A stretch of 64,000 nucleotides of DNA from [Actinomadura] parvosata subsp. kistnae (GTDB lineage Bacteria; Actinomycetota; Actinomycetes; Streptosporangiales; Streptosporangiaceae). Shown here piece after piece: positions 25,935 to 33,871 of the stretch. The translations under genes and the position numbers were made by a program. Position 1 is the first letter of the stretch; every line of letters starts with the position of its first letter. The stretch spans positions 1,537,001-1,601,000 of the forward strand of contig NZ_OOHJ01000018.1 of the NCBI RefSeq assembly GCF_900323885.1, read 5' to 3'. A model generated the notes under the pieces. That model saw nothing but the letters and a program-made list of their open reading frames with translations, searched no databases and was not told the origin of the DNA.

Positions 25935-25969
25935 CCCCGCGTGAGCCGGTACGGGGGTCAGTGGCGTGG

Positions 25970-26938
25970 TCAGAGCCAGTGCCAGGTGACGCGGGCCCGC
26001 TCGGCCGCCTCCGCCAGCCAGTCGTCGAAGGCCGCCGTCCCGGCGGCGGCCAGCGTGTCCGCGTCCGCCACGGCGTCCTCCCGCTTGAGCACCGCCCCCG
26101 TCAGGTGACCGTCCTCGAAGGGAACGGGGCCGGCCTCACCCCCGGCCGGCACCGCGCGCAGCGGCTCGGGCAGCTCGCCCGACCACGCCCGGACGCGGCT
26201 GACCCGCACGTCCCAGCGGTCACCGAGGGAGCCGTCGAGCTCGGCGGGGTCCACCGGCTCCCCCGACACCGCCCAGACCGCCCACACCCTGGCGAACCGG
26301 TCGCGATGACGGCTCAGGTACTCGGGGGCCAGCTCGGCCCTCTTCCGCGTACGGAACCTCTGGTCCTTCGCATTCGTCACCATGTGGTCGTGGAACGCCT
26401 CGGCACTCATCCCCATGCGTTCCAGCCACTTCCGCATGGCCTCGCCCGTGAGGAGGCCGTGGCGGCGGCGGAAGGCATCCGCGGCGGCCTGGACGTCGTC
26501 CAGATCCACCTCCTCCTTGGCGGCGGCACCGCGCAGCACGCAGAACCGCACCAGCTCCTCCTGCGGCGACAGCCCGGCGCGCGTGAGCGAGCGCAGCATG
26601 AGCATCGCCTCCGGGACGGAGATCTGCATGCCGTCCACGCTCAGCAGGTTGCCCGCCGCCCAGTGCGTCGAGTGGTCGACCAGCCAGGACGTGCCGTCGT
26701 CCGGCTGCACGCCGAGCATGATCGTGCCGCCCTCGGGGTCGTCGATCAGCAGGTCGTAGTCCACGATCGGCGAGCCGGGGCGCGGGTTGCTCACGAGCTG
26801 GGCGGCCAGCGAGGGATGCGCCGCGGCCCAGGTGGCGGCGGCGCGGCGGGCGTCGTCCACGGCGGAGCGGCGGCGGGTCAACCCGCGCAGCAGGCTCACG
26901 CCGCTCTCCAGGGCCGCGCCGAGTGCGGGCTGAGTCAT
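25970..26938 (-). CDS. peptide maturation system protein (PpiC-related, TIGR04500-like)
   Basis: 322 residues. The first half (MTQPALGAALESGVSLLRG, later IVDYDLLIDDPEGGTIMLGV and HSTHWAAGNLLSVDG) and second half rich in helices (DRFARVWAVWAV) resemble proteins annotated in actinomycetes as putative peptide maturation system protein, distant relatives of PpiC-type prolyl isomerases found beside ATP-grasp RiPP enzymes. Its ATG shares one base with the TGA of the ATP-grasp gene, so the two are translated together. Function is not established; recognition of the family is from memory of its sequence style. Confidence 0.65.
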   Translation of the reverse strand: MTQPALGAALESGVSLLRGLTRRRSAVDDARRAAATWAAAHPSLAAQLVSNPRPGSPIVDYDLLIDDPEGGTIMLGVQPDDGTSWLVDHSTHWAAGNLLSVDGMQISVPEAMLMLRSLTRAGLSPQEELVRFCVLRGAAAKEEVDLDDVQAAADAFRRRHGLLTGEAMRKWLERMGMSAEAFHDHMVTNAKDQRFRTRKRAELAPEYLSRHRDRFARVWAVWAVSGEPVDPAELDGSLGDRWDVRVSRVRAWSGELPEPLRAVPAGGEAGPVPFEDGHLTGAVLKREDAVADADTLAAAGTAAFDDWLAEAAERARVTWHWL

Positions 26939-27912
26939 CACAGGTCCGTTTCCCCGGCCACGAGCCAGTCGGCGATGGCGTCGCCGATCGGCAGGCCGGT
27001 CAGGTCTTCGATCCAGGCCCACTGGCCGTTGGGGTTGATCTCCAGGAACACGTACTCGCCGTCCGGGGTCAGGATGAGGTCGATCGCCCCGAACGTCACC
27101 CCGAGCGCGGCCACCAGGTCCACGCACCGGCGGGCGACGTCGTCCGGCAGGTGGTGGACGCTGTGGCGGGCCCGGTCGAAGTCGTAGTGGCGCCAGTCGT
27201 CGCGCGTGCGCGCCGAGTCCTGCGAGGCGATCTCGGCCGCGAACACCTGCCGCCCCACCACGGTGACCCGCAGCTCCACGGCCTTGCCGACGTACGGCTG
27301 CAGGATGGTCGGCTCGTGGGCGAGCCGGGCGCGCCCCGCGAGGTCCCGGCGCTGCACCACGGTCGTGTAGACGGTGTGCCGCGCGCCGTCGATCTCGAAC
27401 GGCACGTACTCGACCGGCTTGGCGATCAGCCGCCCCCCGGCCCGCTCGTAGGCGGGCGCCAGCTCGGCCGGATCGTTGGTGATCACCGTCGGCGGTACGG
27501 CGAAGCCCAGCCGCTCCGCCAGAGCCAGGTGCACCAGCTTGTTGTGCGCCCGGCGCAGCACCGGGTGCCTGCCCGGCAACCACCGCGCGTCCAGCAGGTC
27601 CCAGAAGCCCTCCAGGAACCACTCGGAAAGCTCCTCCACCCGGGTCCGCAGATCGCCGGCGGTGACATCCGGCGCGGCGGTCGGCCGTCCGGGCCGCCGG
27701 TACCACACGGCCGTCGTCCTGGACAGATCGACGCTCTCCCCGCCGGTCACCAGCGTGAGGTGCGGCCCGCCCGCCTTGAACCGCGCCGTCAGGTGTGCGG
27801 CGGCCGGATACCGGGCCGGATCCCACCAGACGACCTCGGCGCCCCTGGCCTTCAGCTTGGGCAGGACCATTCGAACGGTGGCGTCGCCCGGCTCGCTCAG
27901 AATCAGTAGCAT
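26938..27912 (-). CDS. ATP-grasp ribosomal peptide maturase (graspetide ligase)
   Basis: 324 residues, MvdD/SAV_5884-like ATP-grasp. N-terminal Rossmann-like part (MLLILSEPGDATVRMVLPKL, VWYRRPGRP), a central ATP-binding region with RLIAKPVEYVPFE and ILQPYVGKAVELRVTVV, and the metal-binding end IDLILTPDGEYVFLEINPNGQW. Such enzymes activate Asp/Glu side chains of a precursor peptide as acyl phosphates and form omega-ester or omega-amide rings with Thr, Ser or Lys. Only one ligase is present. The precursor lies 59 bp upstream, separated by a strong hairpin; GAGGGGGG precedes the ATG. Confidence 0.9.
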   Translation of the reverse strand: MLLILSEPGDATVRMVLPKLKARGAEVVWWDPARYPAAAHLTARFKAGGPHLTLVTGGESVDLSRTTAVWYRRPGRPTAAPDVTAGDLRTRVEELSEWFLEGFWDLLDARWLPGRHPVLRRAHNKLVHLALAERLGFAVPPTVITNDPAELAPAYERAGGRLIAKPVEYVPFEIDGARHTVYTTVVQRRDLAGRARLAHEPTILQPYVGKAVELRVTVVGRQVFAAEIASQDSARTRDDWRHYDFDRARHSVHHLPDDVARRCVDLVAALGVTFGAIDLILTPDGEYVFLEINPNGQWAWIEDLTGLPIGDAIADWLVAGETDL

Positions 27913-27927
27913 GCGGCCCCCCTCAGC

Positions 27928-27960
27928 CGCGCGGGAGGAGCACGAGGCCCCTCCCGCGCG
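27928..27960 (-). promoter_or_regulatory. 11-bp GC stem-loop between precursor and ligase
   Basis: CGCGCGGGAGG and CCTCCCGCGCG form a perfect 11-bp stem with an 11-nt loop, located just after the precursor stop and before the ligase ribosome binding site. It likely acts as a partial terminator or mRNA-end stabiliser that gives more precursor than enzyme. Confidence 0.6.
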
Positions 27961-27971
27961 ACGCCGAGCGT

Positions 27972-28133
27972 TTAGTAGTCGGACACCCAGCCGTCGGACG
28001 GCTGGCTGTCGGTGCCGGCCGTGTGGTAGCAGCGCTCCATCGGCCGGCCGCCGGACACCAGGCCGAGGTCGGCCTCGTCGATCACCGGCAGCTCGGCGCT
28101 GAGGTCGTCCAGGCTCACGATCTTCTTGCCCAT
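27972..28133 (-). CDS. RiPP precursor peptide, microviridin-like core
   Basis: 53 residues. Leader 1-29 (starts MGKKIVSLDDLSAELPV, acidic, ends VSGG) and core 30-53 rich in Thr, Ser and Asp. The C-terminus TDSQPSDGWVSDY (41-53) resembles the microviridin pattern Thr-x-Lys-Tyr-Pro-Ser-Asp-Trp-Glu-Asp-Tyr, but lacks the Lys needed for the lactam and has extra residues between Pro-Ser-Asp and the terminal Asp-Tyr. The microviridin leader motif PFFARFL is absent. ATG 28133 has a strong AGGGAGGGAAG site; the frame also extends upstream to 28193 without support. Expected product: a one- or two-ester macrocyclic peptide. Confidence 0.82.
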   Translation of the reverse strand: MGKKIVSLDDLSAELPVIDEADLGLVSGGRPMERCYHTAGTDSQPSDGWVSDY

Positions 28134-28239
28134 GTCTTCCCTCCCTTTTCTCGCTTGCGGCGCCGGGGGTTCCGGCGGCGCGAGACAGAGCACATCAGCC
28201 CGAATTTGGAGCCGGCTTGAATGTGACTTGGAGGGAGAC

Positions 28240-29379
28240 CTAATCCACCGGCGCCCTCCGCAGGCCCCGCATCGCGCCGACCAGCACAGGCACCGCGACC
28301 AGCAGAACGACCCCGCGCAGCCCGCCCGCCACCAGGTACGGCGCCCGCACCCCGAGCCCGTGCGCCACCAGCCCGCCCGCCAGCGCCCCCAGCGGCATCA
28401 ACCCCCACCCGAGCATCCGGTACACGCTGTTCACCCGGCCCAGCAGCCCCGACGGCACGATCTCCTGCCGCAGGCCGACCGTCACCAGGTTCCAGAGCGT
28501 GGTGACGAAACCGGTGACGGCCAGGAGGGCGCCGAGCACGACCGCGTTCGGGCTCAGAGCGATGCCGACGAAGGCGGCGGCGTTCGTGAGGAGAGCGGCG
28601 ACGAGGGCGGGCAGCGGGCCCGCCCGCTCGATGACGGGCGCGCCGGCCAGCCCGCCGAGCAGGCTGCCCAGGGCGGCGGCGGCCAGCAGCAGGCCGTAAC
28701 CCGGCGCGTCCAGACCGAGCTTCTGGGTGGCCAGCAGGATCAGGGAGACGTTGCCGAGCTGCCAGCAGAAGGTGTTCAGGGCGAGCAGGAGCGCGAGGGT
28801 GCGCAGGAGGCGGTGCCGGGCCAGCCACCGCAGCCCTTCCGCGATCGCCGCCCGCATCGGCGGCCGCTGATCACGCCCGCGCCTGGTCGACGGATGCTCA
28901 CCAGGCGCCCGCCGGCGCCTTGGATCGCGCAGGGTCGCCAGCAGTGCCGCCGACGCGGCGAACGAGATCGCGTCCAGCCCGAACGGCAGCGCCGCCGCCA
29001 CCCCGAAGAGCAGCCCACCGACCGGCGGCCCGGCGAACTGCAGGCCGACCGTGGTGAACGCCATCACCGCCAGGACCGGCACCCCGATCCGCCCGGCCCC
29101 GGCGAGCACCGCGATGGCCGCGACGATCACCGCCTGGATCACCTGCGCCCGCCACATCAGGGCCACCCGGTCGTGCCGGTCGACCAGCGCCCCGGCCGGC
29201 AGCGACAGCAGCAGCCAGGGCAGGAACGTCGCCGCGGACACGACCGACACCAGACGCGCGTCCCGCGTGACCGCGACGGCCAGCAGCGGGATCGCGGCCG
29301 TGAACGCCCCGTCCCCCACGCTGCTGATCCCGGTCGCCCACCACAACCGCCGGTACCCCCGGGACAGGCTCTCCGTCAT
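28240..29379 (-). CDS. MFS transporter, shortened in the TM4-TM5 region
   Basis: 379 residues, MFS_3/EntS-like: SVGDGAFTAAIPLLAVAVT in helix 1, LPAGALVDRHDR (motif A), and GPPVGGLLFG before helix 5. Between VLAVMAFTTVG and LQFAGPPVGG the roughly 35-40 residues normally present in this family (the loop with an Asp-Asn-Ala motif) are missing without loss of frame, and the protein is shorter than the usual 410-420. Upstream of the RiPP precursor on the same strand, 106 bp away, so it may be the exporter. Start at ATG 29379, divergent from an ArsR-type regulator. Confidence 0.78.
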   Translation of the reverse strand: MTESLSRGYRRLWWATGISSVGDGAFTAAIPLLAVAVTRDARLVSVVSAATFLPWLLLSLPAGALVDRHDRVALMWRAQVIQAVIVAAIAVLAGAGRIGVPVLAVMAFTTVGLQFAGPPVGGLLFGVAAALPFGLDAISFAASAALLATLRDPRRRRAPGEHPSTRRGRDQRPPMRAAIAEGLRWLARHRLLRTLALLLALNTFCWQLGNVSLILLATQKLGLDAPGYGLLLAAAALGSLLGGLAGAPVIERAGPLPALVAALLTNAAAFVGIALSPNAVVLGALLAVTGFVTTLWNLVTVGLRQEIVPSGLLGRVNSVYRMLGWGLMPLGALAGGLVAHGLGVRAPYLVAGGLRGVVLLVAVPVLVGAMRGLRRAPVD

Positions 29380-29447
29380 AACCGTGGATCTTGCGCCGCG
29401 CGGCACTCCGGCCGACATCCTTTAGACCATGGCTACATAATCGGCCC

Positions 29448-30434
29448 ATGGCCCTGACGGTGGATCTCGGCGTGGCGGAGCTGGCCGCGACCCGGTTCGC
29501 GATCTCGCCGCTGTCCGAGACGGTGTCCGCGTTGCAGCAGCTCGGCGACCGCGACCGGCGTCCGGTCAACCTGCGCTGGCTGCGGTGGGCGGCGGACGAG
29601 CTCGCCGCCCGCCCGCTCGACCTGTCGCACACCTGGCCGCTGCTCGTCAGCGACCGTCCGAACTGGCCGGAGTTCCTCGTCCCCGCGCCCCGCGGCTCGG
29701 GGGCGTCCATCGAGGACGACCTGGCCGCGCTGCGCCGGACCCCCGCCTCCCAGGTGCGGCTCAGCCTGCGCCGCGTGTTCGGCGACGACCCGCCGCCGCC
29801 GGTCGCCGCGCTCGCCGAGCGGCCGGCGGCCGGGCTGCGGGCCATCGCCGGCGAGCTGCGGGCCGCCCACGACCGGCTCATCGCGCCGCACTGGCCCCGC
29901 ATCCGGGCCGTGCTCGACGCCGACGTGACCTACCGCGCGAGGCAACTGGCCGCGGGCGGGGCGGCGCGGCTGTTCGCCGACCTGCATCCGGACCTGCACT
30001 GGCACGACGGCCGGCTGCGGCTGGAGGGCTCCCGCTGGCGTTCCGGCCTGACCGTGGATCGCGGGCCCGGCGGGCTGGTGCTCATGCCGGTCGCCCTCGG
30101 CACGCCGTACGTGCTGATCAAGAAGAGGACGTCCACCCAGACCACGGTGCGCTACCCGGCCCGCGGCGTCGGCACCCTGTGGACGGCCGGGACGCGCACC
30201 CCGGCGGGCAGCACGGTCCGTCTGCTCGGCCGGGTGCGCGCCGGCCTGCTCGAAGCGCTGCGCTCCCCCGCGACGACGACGGACCTGGCCCGCGCCCTCG
30301 GCGTCACGCCGAGCGCGGTGTCGCAACATCTGCGCGTGCTGCGCGAGAGCGGCCTGGTGGCCTGCGAACGTTCGGGACGCCACGTCCTGTACGCGACGAC
30401 GGCCCTCGGCCTCTCCCTCCTCGCCAACCCCTGA
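29448..30434 (+). CDS. ArsR-type regulator with N-terminal DUF5937-like domain
   Basis: 328 residues. The long N-terminal domain (LTVDLGVAELAATRFAISPL onward) is the DUF5937 type that precedes a C-terminal winged helix, here about 265-325: LARALGVTPSAVSQHLRVLRESGLVACERSGRHVLY. Actinobacterial regulators of this build often sit beside MFS genes. Divergent from the MFS gene 28240-29379, so it probably represses it and possibly the RiPP operon behind it. ATG 29448 chosen; the ORF could extend to 29391 but that overlaps the divergent promoter. Confidence 0.82.
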   Translation: MALTVDLGVAELAATRFAISPLSETVSALQQLGDRDRRPVNLRWLRWAADELAARPLDLSHTWPLLVSDRPNWPEFLVPAPRGSGASIEDDLAALRRTPASQVRLSLRRVFGDDPPPPVAALAERPAAGLRAIAGELRAAHDRLIAPHWPRIRAVLDADVTYRARQLAAGGAARLFADLHPDLHWHDGRLRLEGSRWRSGLTVDRGPGGLVLMPVALGTPYVLIKKRTSTQTTVRYPARGVGTLWTAGTRTPAGSTVRLLGRVRAGLLEALRSPATTTDLARALGVTPSAVSQHLRVLRESGLVACERSGRHVLYATTALGLSLLANP

Positions 30435-30523
30435 CCAGCCCTCGGCGAGCCCGCCACCCTGGCAGGACGCGGCCGGCCCGGACCCATCCTGCGCCGCTGA
30501 TCAGCGTCTGCCGTCGTCGCTGA

Positions 30524-31069
30524 TCAGCGGCGGCCGTGCGCGGCGACGAACTGCTCCGCCGTGGGCGCCCGTTCGGGGTCGGTGAGCCACTGTGAGGCGA
30601 GCCCGACGAGCAGCGCGAGGTAGTGCGACCCGGCCGCGTGCACCTCGTCCGGATCGCTGCCCGGCCCCAGCCCCGCGAACGCCCGCGCCAGCGACGCCCG
30701 CGCCAGCTCCTGCCCGGCGGCGATCATCGCCCGGATCTCACCGTCCTGCCGGGCGGACGCGACGGACTCGAAGTTGACGAACCACAGCTCCCGGTTGGTC
30801 CGGATCGACTCGATGATCCGCCCCCACAACGCCTCCTGATCCTCCGGCTCGCCGCCCTCCCCGAGCACCGCGAACAGCAGCTCCCCCCACTCCGTGTTCA
30901 GGTCGCGCAGCGCCTTGGTGAGGAGCTGCTCCTTGGACCCGAAGTGGTAGTTGATCGACGCCTGATTGGCTCCCGACGCCGCGACCAGGTCTCGGACGGT
31001 GGTGTGGGCGTACCCCTTCGTCAGCAGGCAGTCGCGCGCTGCCGTCAGCAGCTTGTCCTTGGCACTCAT
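30524..31069 (-). CDS. TetR-family regulator
   Basis: 181 residues: KLLTAARDCLLTKGYAHTTVRDLVAASGANQASINYHFGSKEQL is the usual three-helix DNA-binding domain (positions 5-50), followed by a ligand domain. Divergent from the ABC exporter operon starting at 31138 with a 68-bp spacer that carries repeats, so it likely represses that operon and itself. Confidence 0.85.
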   Translation of the reverse strand: MSAKDKLLTAARDCLLTKGYAHTTVRDLVAASGANQASINYHFGSKEQLLTKALRDLNTEWGELLFAVLGEGGEPEDQEALWGRIIESIRTNRELWFVNFESVASARQDGEIRAMIAAGQELARASLARAFAGLGPGSDPDEVHAAGSHYLALLVGLASQWLTDPERAPTAEQFVAAHGRR

Positions 31070-31088
31070 ATGCCCTACGGTATCAAAT

Positions 31089-31119
31089 AAACGTTCATAT
31101 GAAACGGACGTCTAAAACG
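31089..31119. repeat. three AAACG direct repeats at 13-bp spacing
   Basis: AAACG occurs at 31089, 31102 and 31115, exactly 13 bp apart, in the TetR/ABC divergent spacer. The spacing of more than one helical turn and the location suggest operator half-sites. Confidence 0.45.
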
Positions 31120-31137
31120 ATCCTTTAGGGAGTCTTC

Positions 31138-31905
31138 ATGTACGCGCCACCCGTGCTGCGCATCCGCGACCTGCGCTGCGAGTACCCGGGAGAAGCCGGC
31201 CCCGTCCACGCCCTGCGCGGCATCGACCTCGACGTCCCGAGGTCGTCGTTCATCGCGATCATGGGCCCGTCCGGCTCCGGCAAGACCACGCTGTTGCACT
31301 GCGCCGCCGGCCTGCAGCGGCCGACGTCCGGCTCGGTCGAGCTCGACGGGCAGGACTTGCGCAGCCTCGACCAGGCACAACTCGCGCAACTACGCAGGCG
31401 CCGCGTCGGTTTCGTCTTCCAGTCGTTCAACCTCCTGCCCGCGCTCTCGACCATCGACAACGTCGAGCTCCCCCTGCGCCTTGACGCACGCAGGACGCAC
31501 CCGGCCCGCACCGCCGACCTCCTCACCCGCGTCGGCCTCGGCAACCGCGGCAGCCACCGCCCCGACCAGCTCTCGGGCGGCCAGAAGCAGCGCGTCGCGG
31601 TCGCACGGGCCCTGATCACCGACCCCGAGATCGTCTTCGCCGACGAGCCCACCGGCGCCCTCGACATCCGCAGCGCCAGAGAGGTCCTGCGGCTGATGCG
31701 CGAGCTGGCCGACCACGGCCAGACGATCATCATGGTCACGCACGACCCCGTCGCCGCCTCCTACTCCGACGCCGTGCTCTTCCTCGCCGACGGCCGCATC
31801 GTCGACAGCCTCAAGCAGCCCACCGCCCAGCAGGTGGCGGGCCGCATGGCCGTCCTGGTCGAGTCGGCGGAGCAGGCCGCCAACAGCGCGGTGACAAGCC
31901 GATGA
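31138..31905 (+). CDS. ABC transporter ATP-binding protein (MacB/LolD type)
   Basis: 255 residues. Walker A GPSGSGKTT (about 43-51), Q-loop FVFQSFNLLP, signature LSGGQKQRVAVARAL, Walker B IVFADEP, H-loop VTHDP. Such ATPases drive FtsX-type permeases for lipoprotein or antibiotic extrusion. Its TGA overlaps the permease ATG by 4 bp. Likely repressed by the divergent TetR. Confidence 0.92.
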   Translation: MYAPPVLRIRDLRCEYPGEAGPVHALRGIDLDVPRSSFIAIMGPSGSGKTTLLHCAAGLQRPTSGSVELDGQDLRSLDQAQLAQLRRRRVGFVFQSFNLLPALSTIDNVELPLRLDARRTHPARTADLLTRVGLGNRGSHRPDQLSGGQKQRVAVARALITDPEIVFADEPTGALDIRSAREVLRLMRELADHGQTIIMVTHDPVAASYSDAVLFLADGRIVDSLKQPTAQQVAGRMAVLVESAEQAANSAVTSR

Positions 31906-33221
31906 TCAAGATCGCCGTACGCTCCTTCGCGTACCACCGCACCGCCGCCATCGCCACCGGCCTCGTGGCGCTCGTCGGCACGATCCTCGTCACCAGCATG
32001 ATGACCCTGCTCGGCACCGGCCTGGCCCCGAGCACGGCCGCCGCCGACCGCGCGTTCCTGGTGCAGTTCCCGCTCATCATGGGCGGCTGGACGGTCGCGA
32101 TCGTGCTGTTCGCCATGGTCTCGACGATCAGCGTCGCCCTCGCCGGCCGCGCCGGGGAGATCGCCGGCATCCGCCTCATCGGCGCCGGCCCCCGGCAGGT
32201 CCAGTGGATGCTCGTCGTGGAGACCGCCGCCGTCACAGCCGTCACAGCCCCGTTCGGCCTGGCCGGCGGCTACGTGATCGGCCGGATCGTGACCGGCGAC
32301 ATCCAGGCCGCCGGCCTTACCAGCGCGACCTTGGTGTTCGCCCCCGGCGTGCTCCTGCCCGTACTCGGCGTGCTCGTGGTGCTGGCCGCGAGCGTCCTCG
32401 CCGCCTGGATCGGCAGCCGCTCCCTGGCCCGCCGCAGCCCCGTCGCCGACGCCCCGCCCCTCGCCCGCCGCACCCGCGCGACCCCACCCGGGCGCCGCGT
32501 CACGGCCACACTCATGATCATCGCCGGCCTGGGCTCATCCGCCGCCGTGCTCGGCATGGACCCGTCCGACGTGCTCACCACGGCGATGACCGGGCCCGGC
32601 TGCGTCCTCGTCGCCGTCGGCCTCTGCGTCCTCGCCCCCGAGCTCATCGCCCTCGTCAACCGCATGTCCACCCGCCGCACCCACCGAGCCGCCCCCTCAC
32701 ACCTGGCCGCGATCAACCTCTCCGCCGCCCCCGGCCGGGTACGCCCCACCGTCACCTTCCTCACCCTGTTCGTCGGCGTGGCGGCGGGCACGCTCAGCAT
32801 GCAGGGCATCGAGAACGCGGCCGGCACCACCGACAGCACAGGCCAGGTGCTCGCCTCGATCAACTACTTCGTGGTGGCGCTGATCGCGGCCTTCATGGCC
32901 ATCGCCCTGACCAACAACCTCGTCGCCTCCATCTCCCAGCGCCGCACCGAGTTCGCGACCATGTCCCTGGTCGGCTCGACCAGCACCCAGACCCACCGCA
33001 TGCTCGTCCGCGAGATCGGCGCCGCCACCGCCATCAGCGTCGTCGCCGGCAGCATGGGCGCCTTCCTCGCCGTCCTCCCCTTCGCCATCGTCAAAACCGG
33101 CAACCCCCTCCAGGCGGCGGCCCCCCTCCCCTACGCGATCACGATCGCCATCGGAATCGGCGTCACCCTCGGCGTCTCCTCCCTGGTCGGCAGGCACGTC
33201 ATCCGCACGGCAACACCATGA
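31902..33221 (+). CDS. ABC transporter permease, FtsX family
   Basis: 439 residues. Helix near the N-terminus (about 18-38), then two FtsX-type membrane domains of three to four helices each, with a cytoplasmic basic loop around 180-200 (SRSLARRSPVADAPPLARRT). ATGA overlap with the ATPase gene. Together they form a two-gene exporter under the divergent TetR; substrate probably a toxic peptide or drug. Confidence 0.88.
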   Translation: MIKIAVRSFAYHRTAAIATGLVALVGTILVTSMMTLLGTGLAPSTAAADRAFLVQFPLIMGGWTVAIVLFAMVSTISVALAGRAGEIAGIRLIGAGPRQVQWMLVVETAAVTAVTAPFGLAGGYVIGRIVTGDIQAAGLTSATLVFAPGVLLPVLGVLVVLAASVLAAWIGSRSLARRSPVADAPPLARRTRATPPGRRVTATLMIIAGLGSSAAVLGMDPSDVLTTAMTGPGCVLVAVGLCVLAPELIALVNRMSTRRTHRAAPSHLAAINLSAAPGRVRPTVTFLTLFVGVAAGTLSMQGIENAAGTTDSTGQVLASINYFVVALIAAFMAIALTNNLVASISQRRTEFATMSLVGSTSTQTHRMLVREIGAATAISVVAGSMGAFLAVLPFAIVKTGNPLQAAAPLPYAITIAIGIGVTLGVSSLVGRHVIRTATP

Positions 33222-33322
33222 CCCCATCCCGCCCTGCTGTTACCTTCTCCCGCCGGTCCTCGTCATGGCTGTGACGACCGGAAAGGAACGGTCGCCACAC
33301 GGACGAGTGAATCGAGAGCACG

Positions 33323-33721
33323 ATGCTGCACACCATCATGTACACGACGGTCTACGTCACCGATCAGGACCGCGCGCTGGAGTTCTACACCGAGGGACTC
33401 GGCTTGGAGAAGCGGGCCGACTACTCCGGGCCCGACGGACGCTTCCTCACCGTCGGCGTCCCCGAGAGCCCGGTGCAGATCCTCCTGTGGTCGCATGCGG
33501 CGGCCGCGGGACAGCCGGCCGGCGACCAGGATGGCGCGCCCGGTCCGCTGATCCTCGAATCCGATGACCTGCGGAAGGACTTCGAGGTCATGCGCCGCCG
33601 AGGCGTCACCTTCGTGGAGCCCGAACCGGTGGACTACCCGTTCGGGGTCCGCGTCGAGGCGGTGGACCCGGACGGCAACCGGATCTCCCTCCGCCAGCAG
33701 CGCCAGCCGCGCCGACCGTAA
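33323..33721 (+). CDS. VOC-family (glyoxalase/bleomycin resistance-like) protein
   Basis: 132 residues with one VOC domain: TTVYVTDQDRALEFYTEGLGLEKRADY, then VEAVDPDGNRISLRQ at the end. Metal ligands are not obvious except the His near the start and a terminal Asp/Glu region. Such small proteins act as dioxygenases, isomerases or drug-binding proteins. GAGAG site before ATG 33323. About 100 bp after the ABC operon and may be a separate unit. Confidence 0.82.
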   Translation: MLHTIMYTTVYVTDQDRALEFYTEGLGLEKRADYSGPDGRFLTVGVPESPVQILLWSHAAAAGQPAGDQDGAPGPLILESDDLRKDFEVMRRRGVTFVEPEPVDYPFGVRVEAVDPDGNRISLRQQRQPRRP

Positions 33722-33829
33722 CCACCCGACCGTACGGTTTCGCGGCCGAGGAGCACCACCCGCGGCGATGGCCTTGGACCCCTGCTGATGGCCGGAGGCT
33801 TGTCCGGTCATGACGTAGCTGGCTATGGT

Positions 33830-33849
33830 TCGTTCCGTATGTGGAACGA
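33830..33849. promoter_or_regulatory. 7-bp dyad upstream of BenE-like gene
   Basis: TCGTTCC and GGAACGA flank a 6-bp spacer (GTATGT), just after a possible TTGTCC -35 and TATGGT -10. It fits a repressor site at the promoter of the transporter gene. Confidence 0.4.
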
Positions 33850-33871
33850 TCGGCGACACCGAGGAGTGGGC

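Noticed and set aside
27972..28193. 73-codon version of the RiPP precursor
   Set aside because: The upstream 20 codons lack a ribosome binding site, while ATG 28133 has a strong one and gives a normal leader.
33265..33567. plus-strand ORF overlapping the VOC gene
   Set aside because: Out-of-frame His/Arg-rich shadow of the VOC protein.
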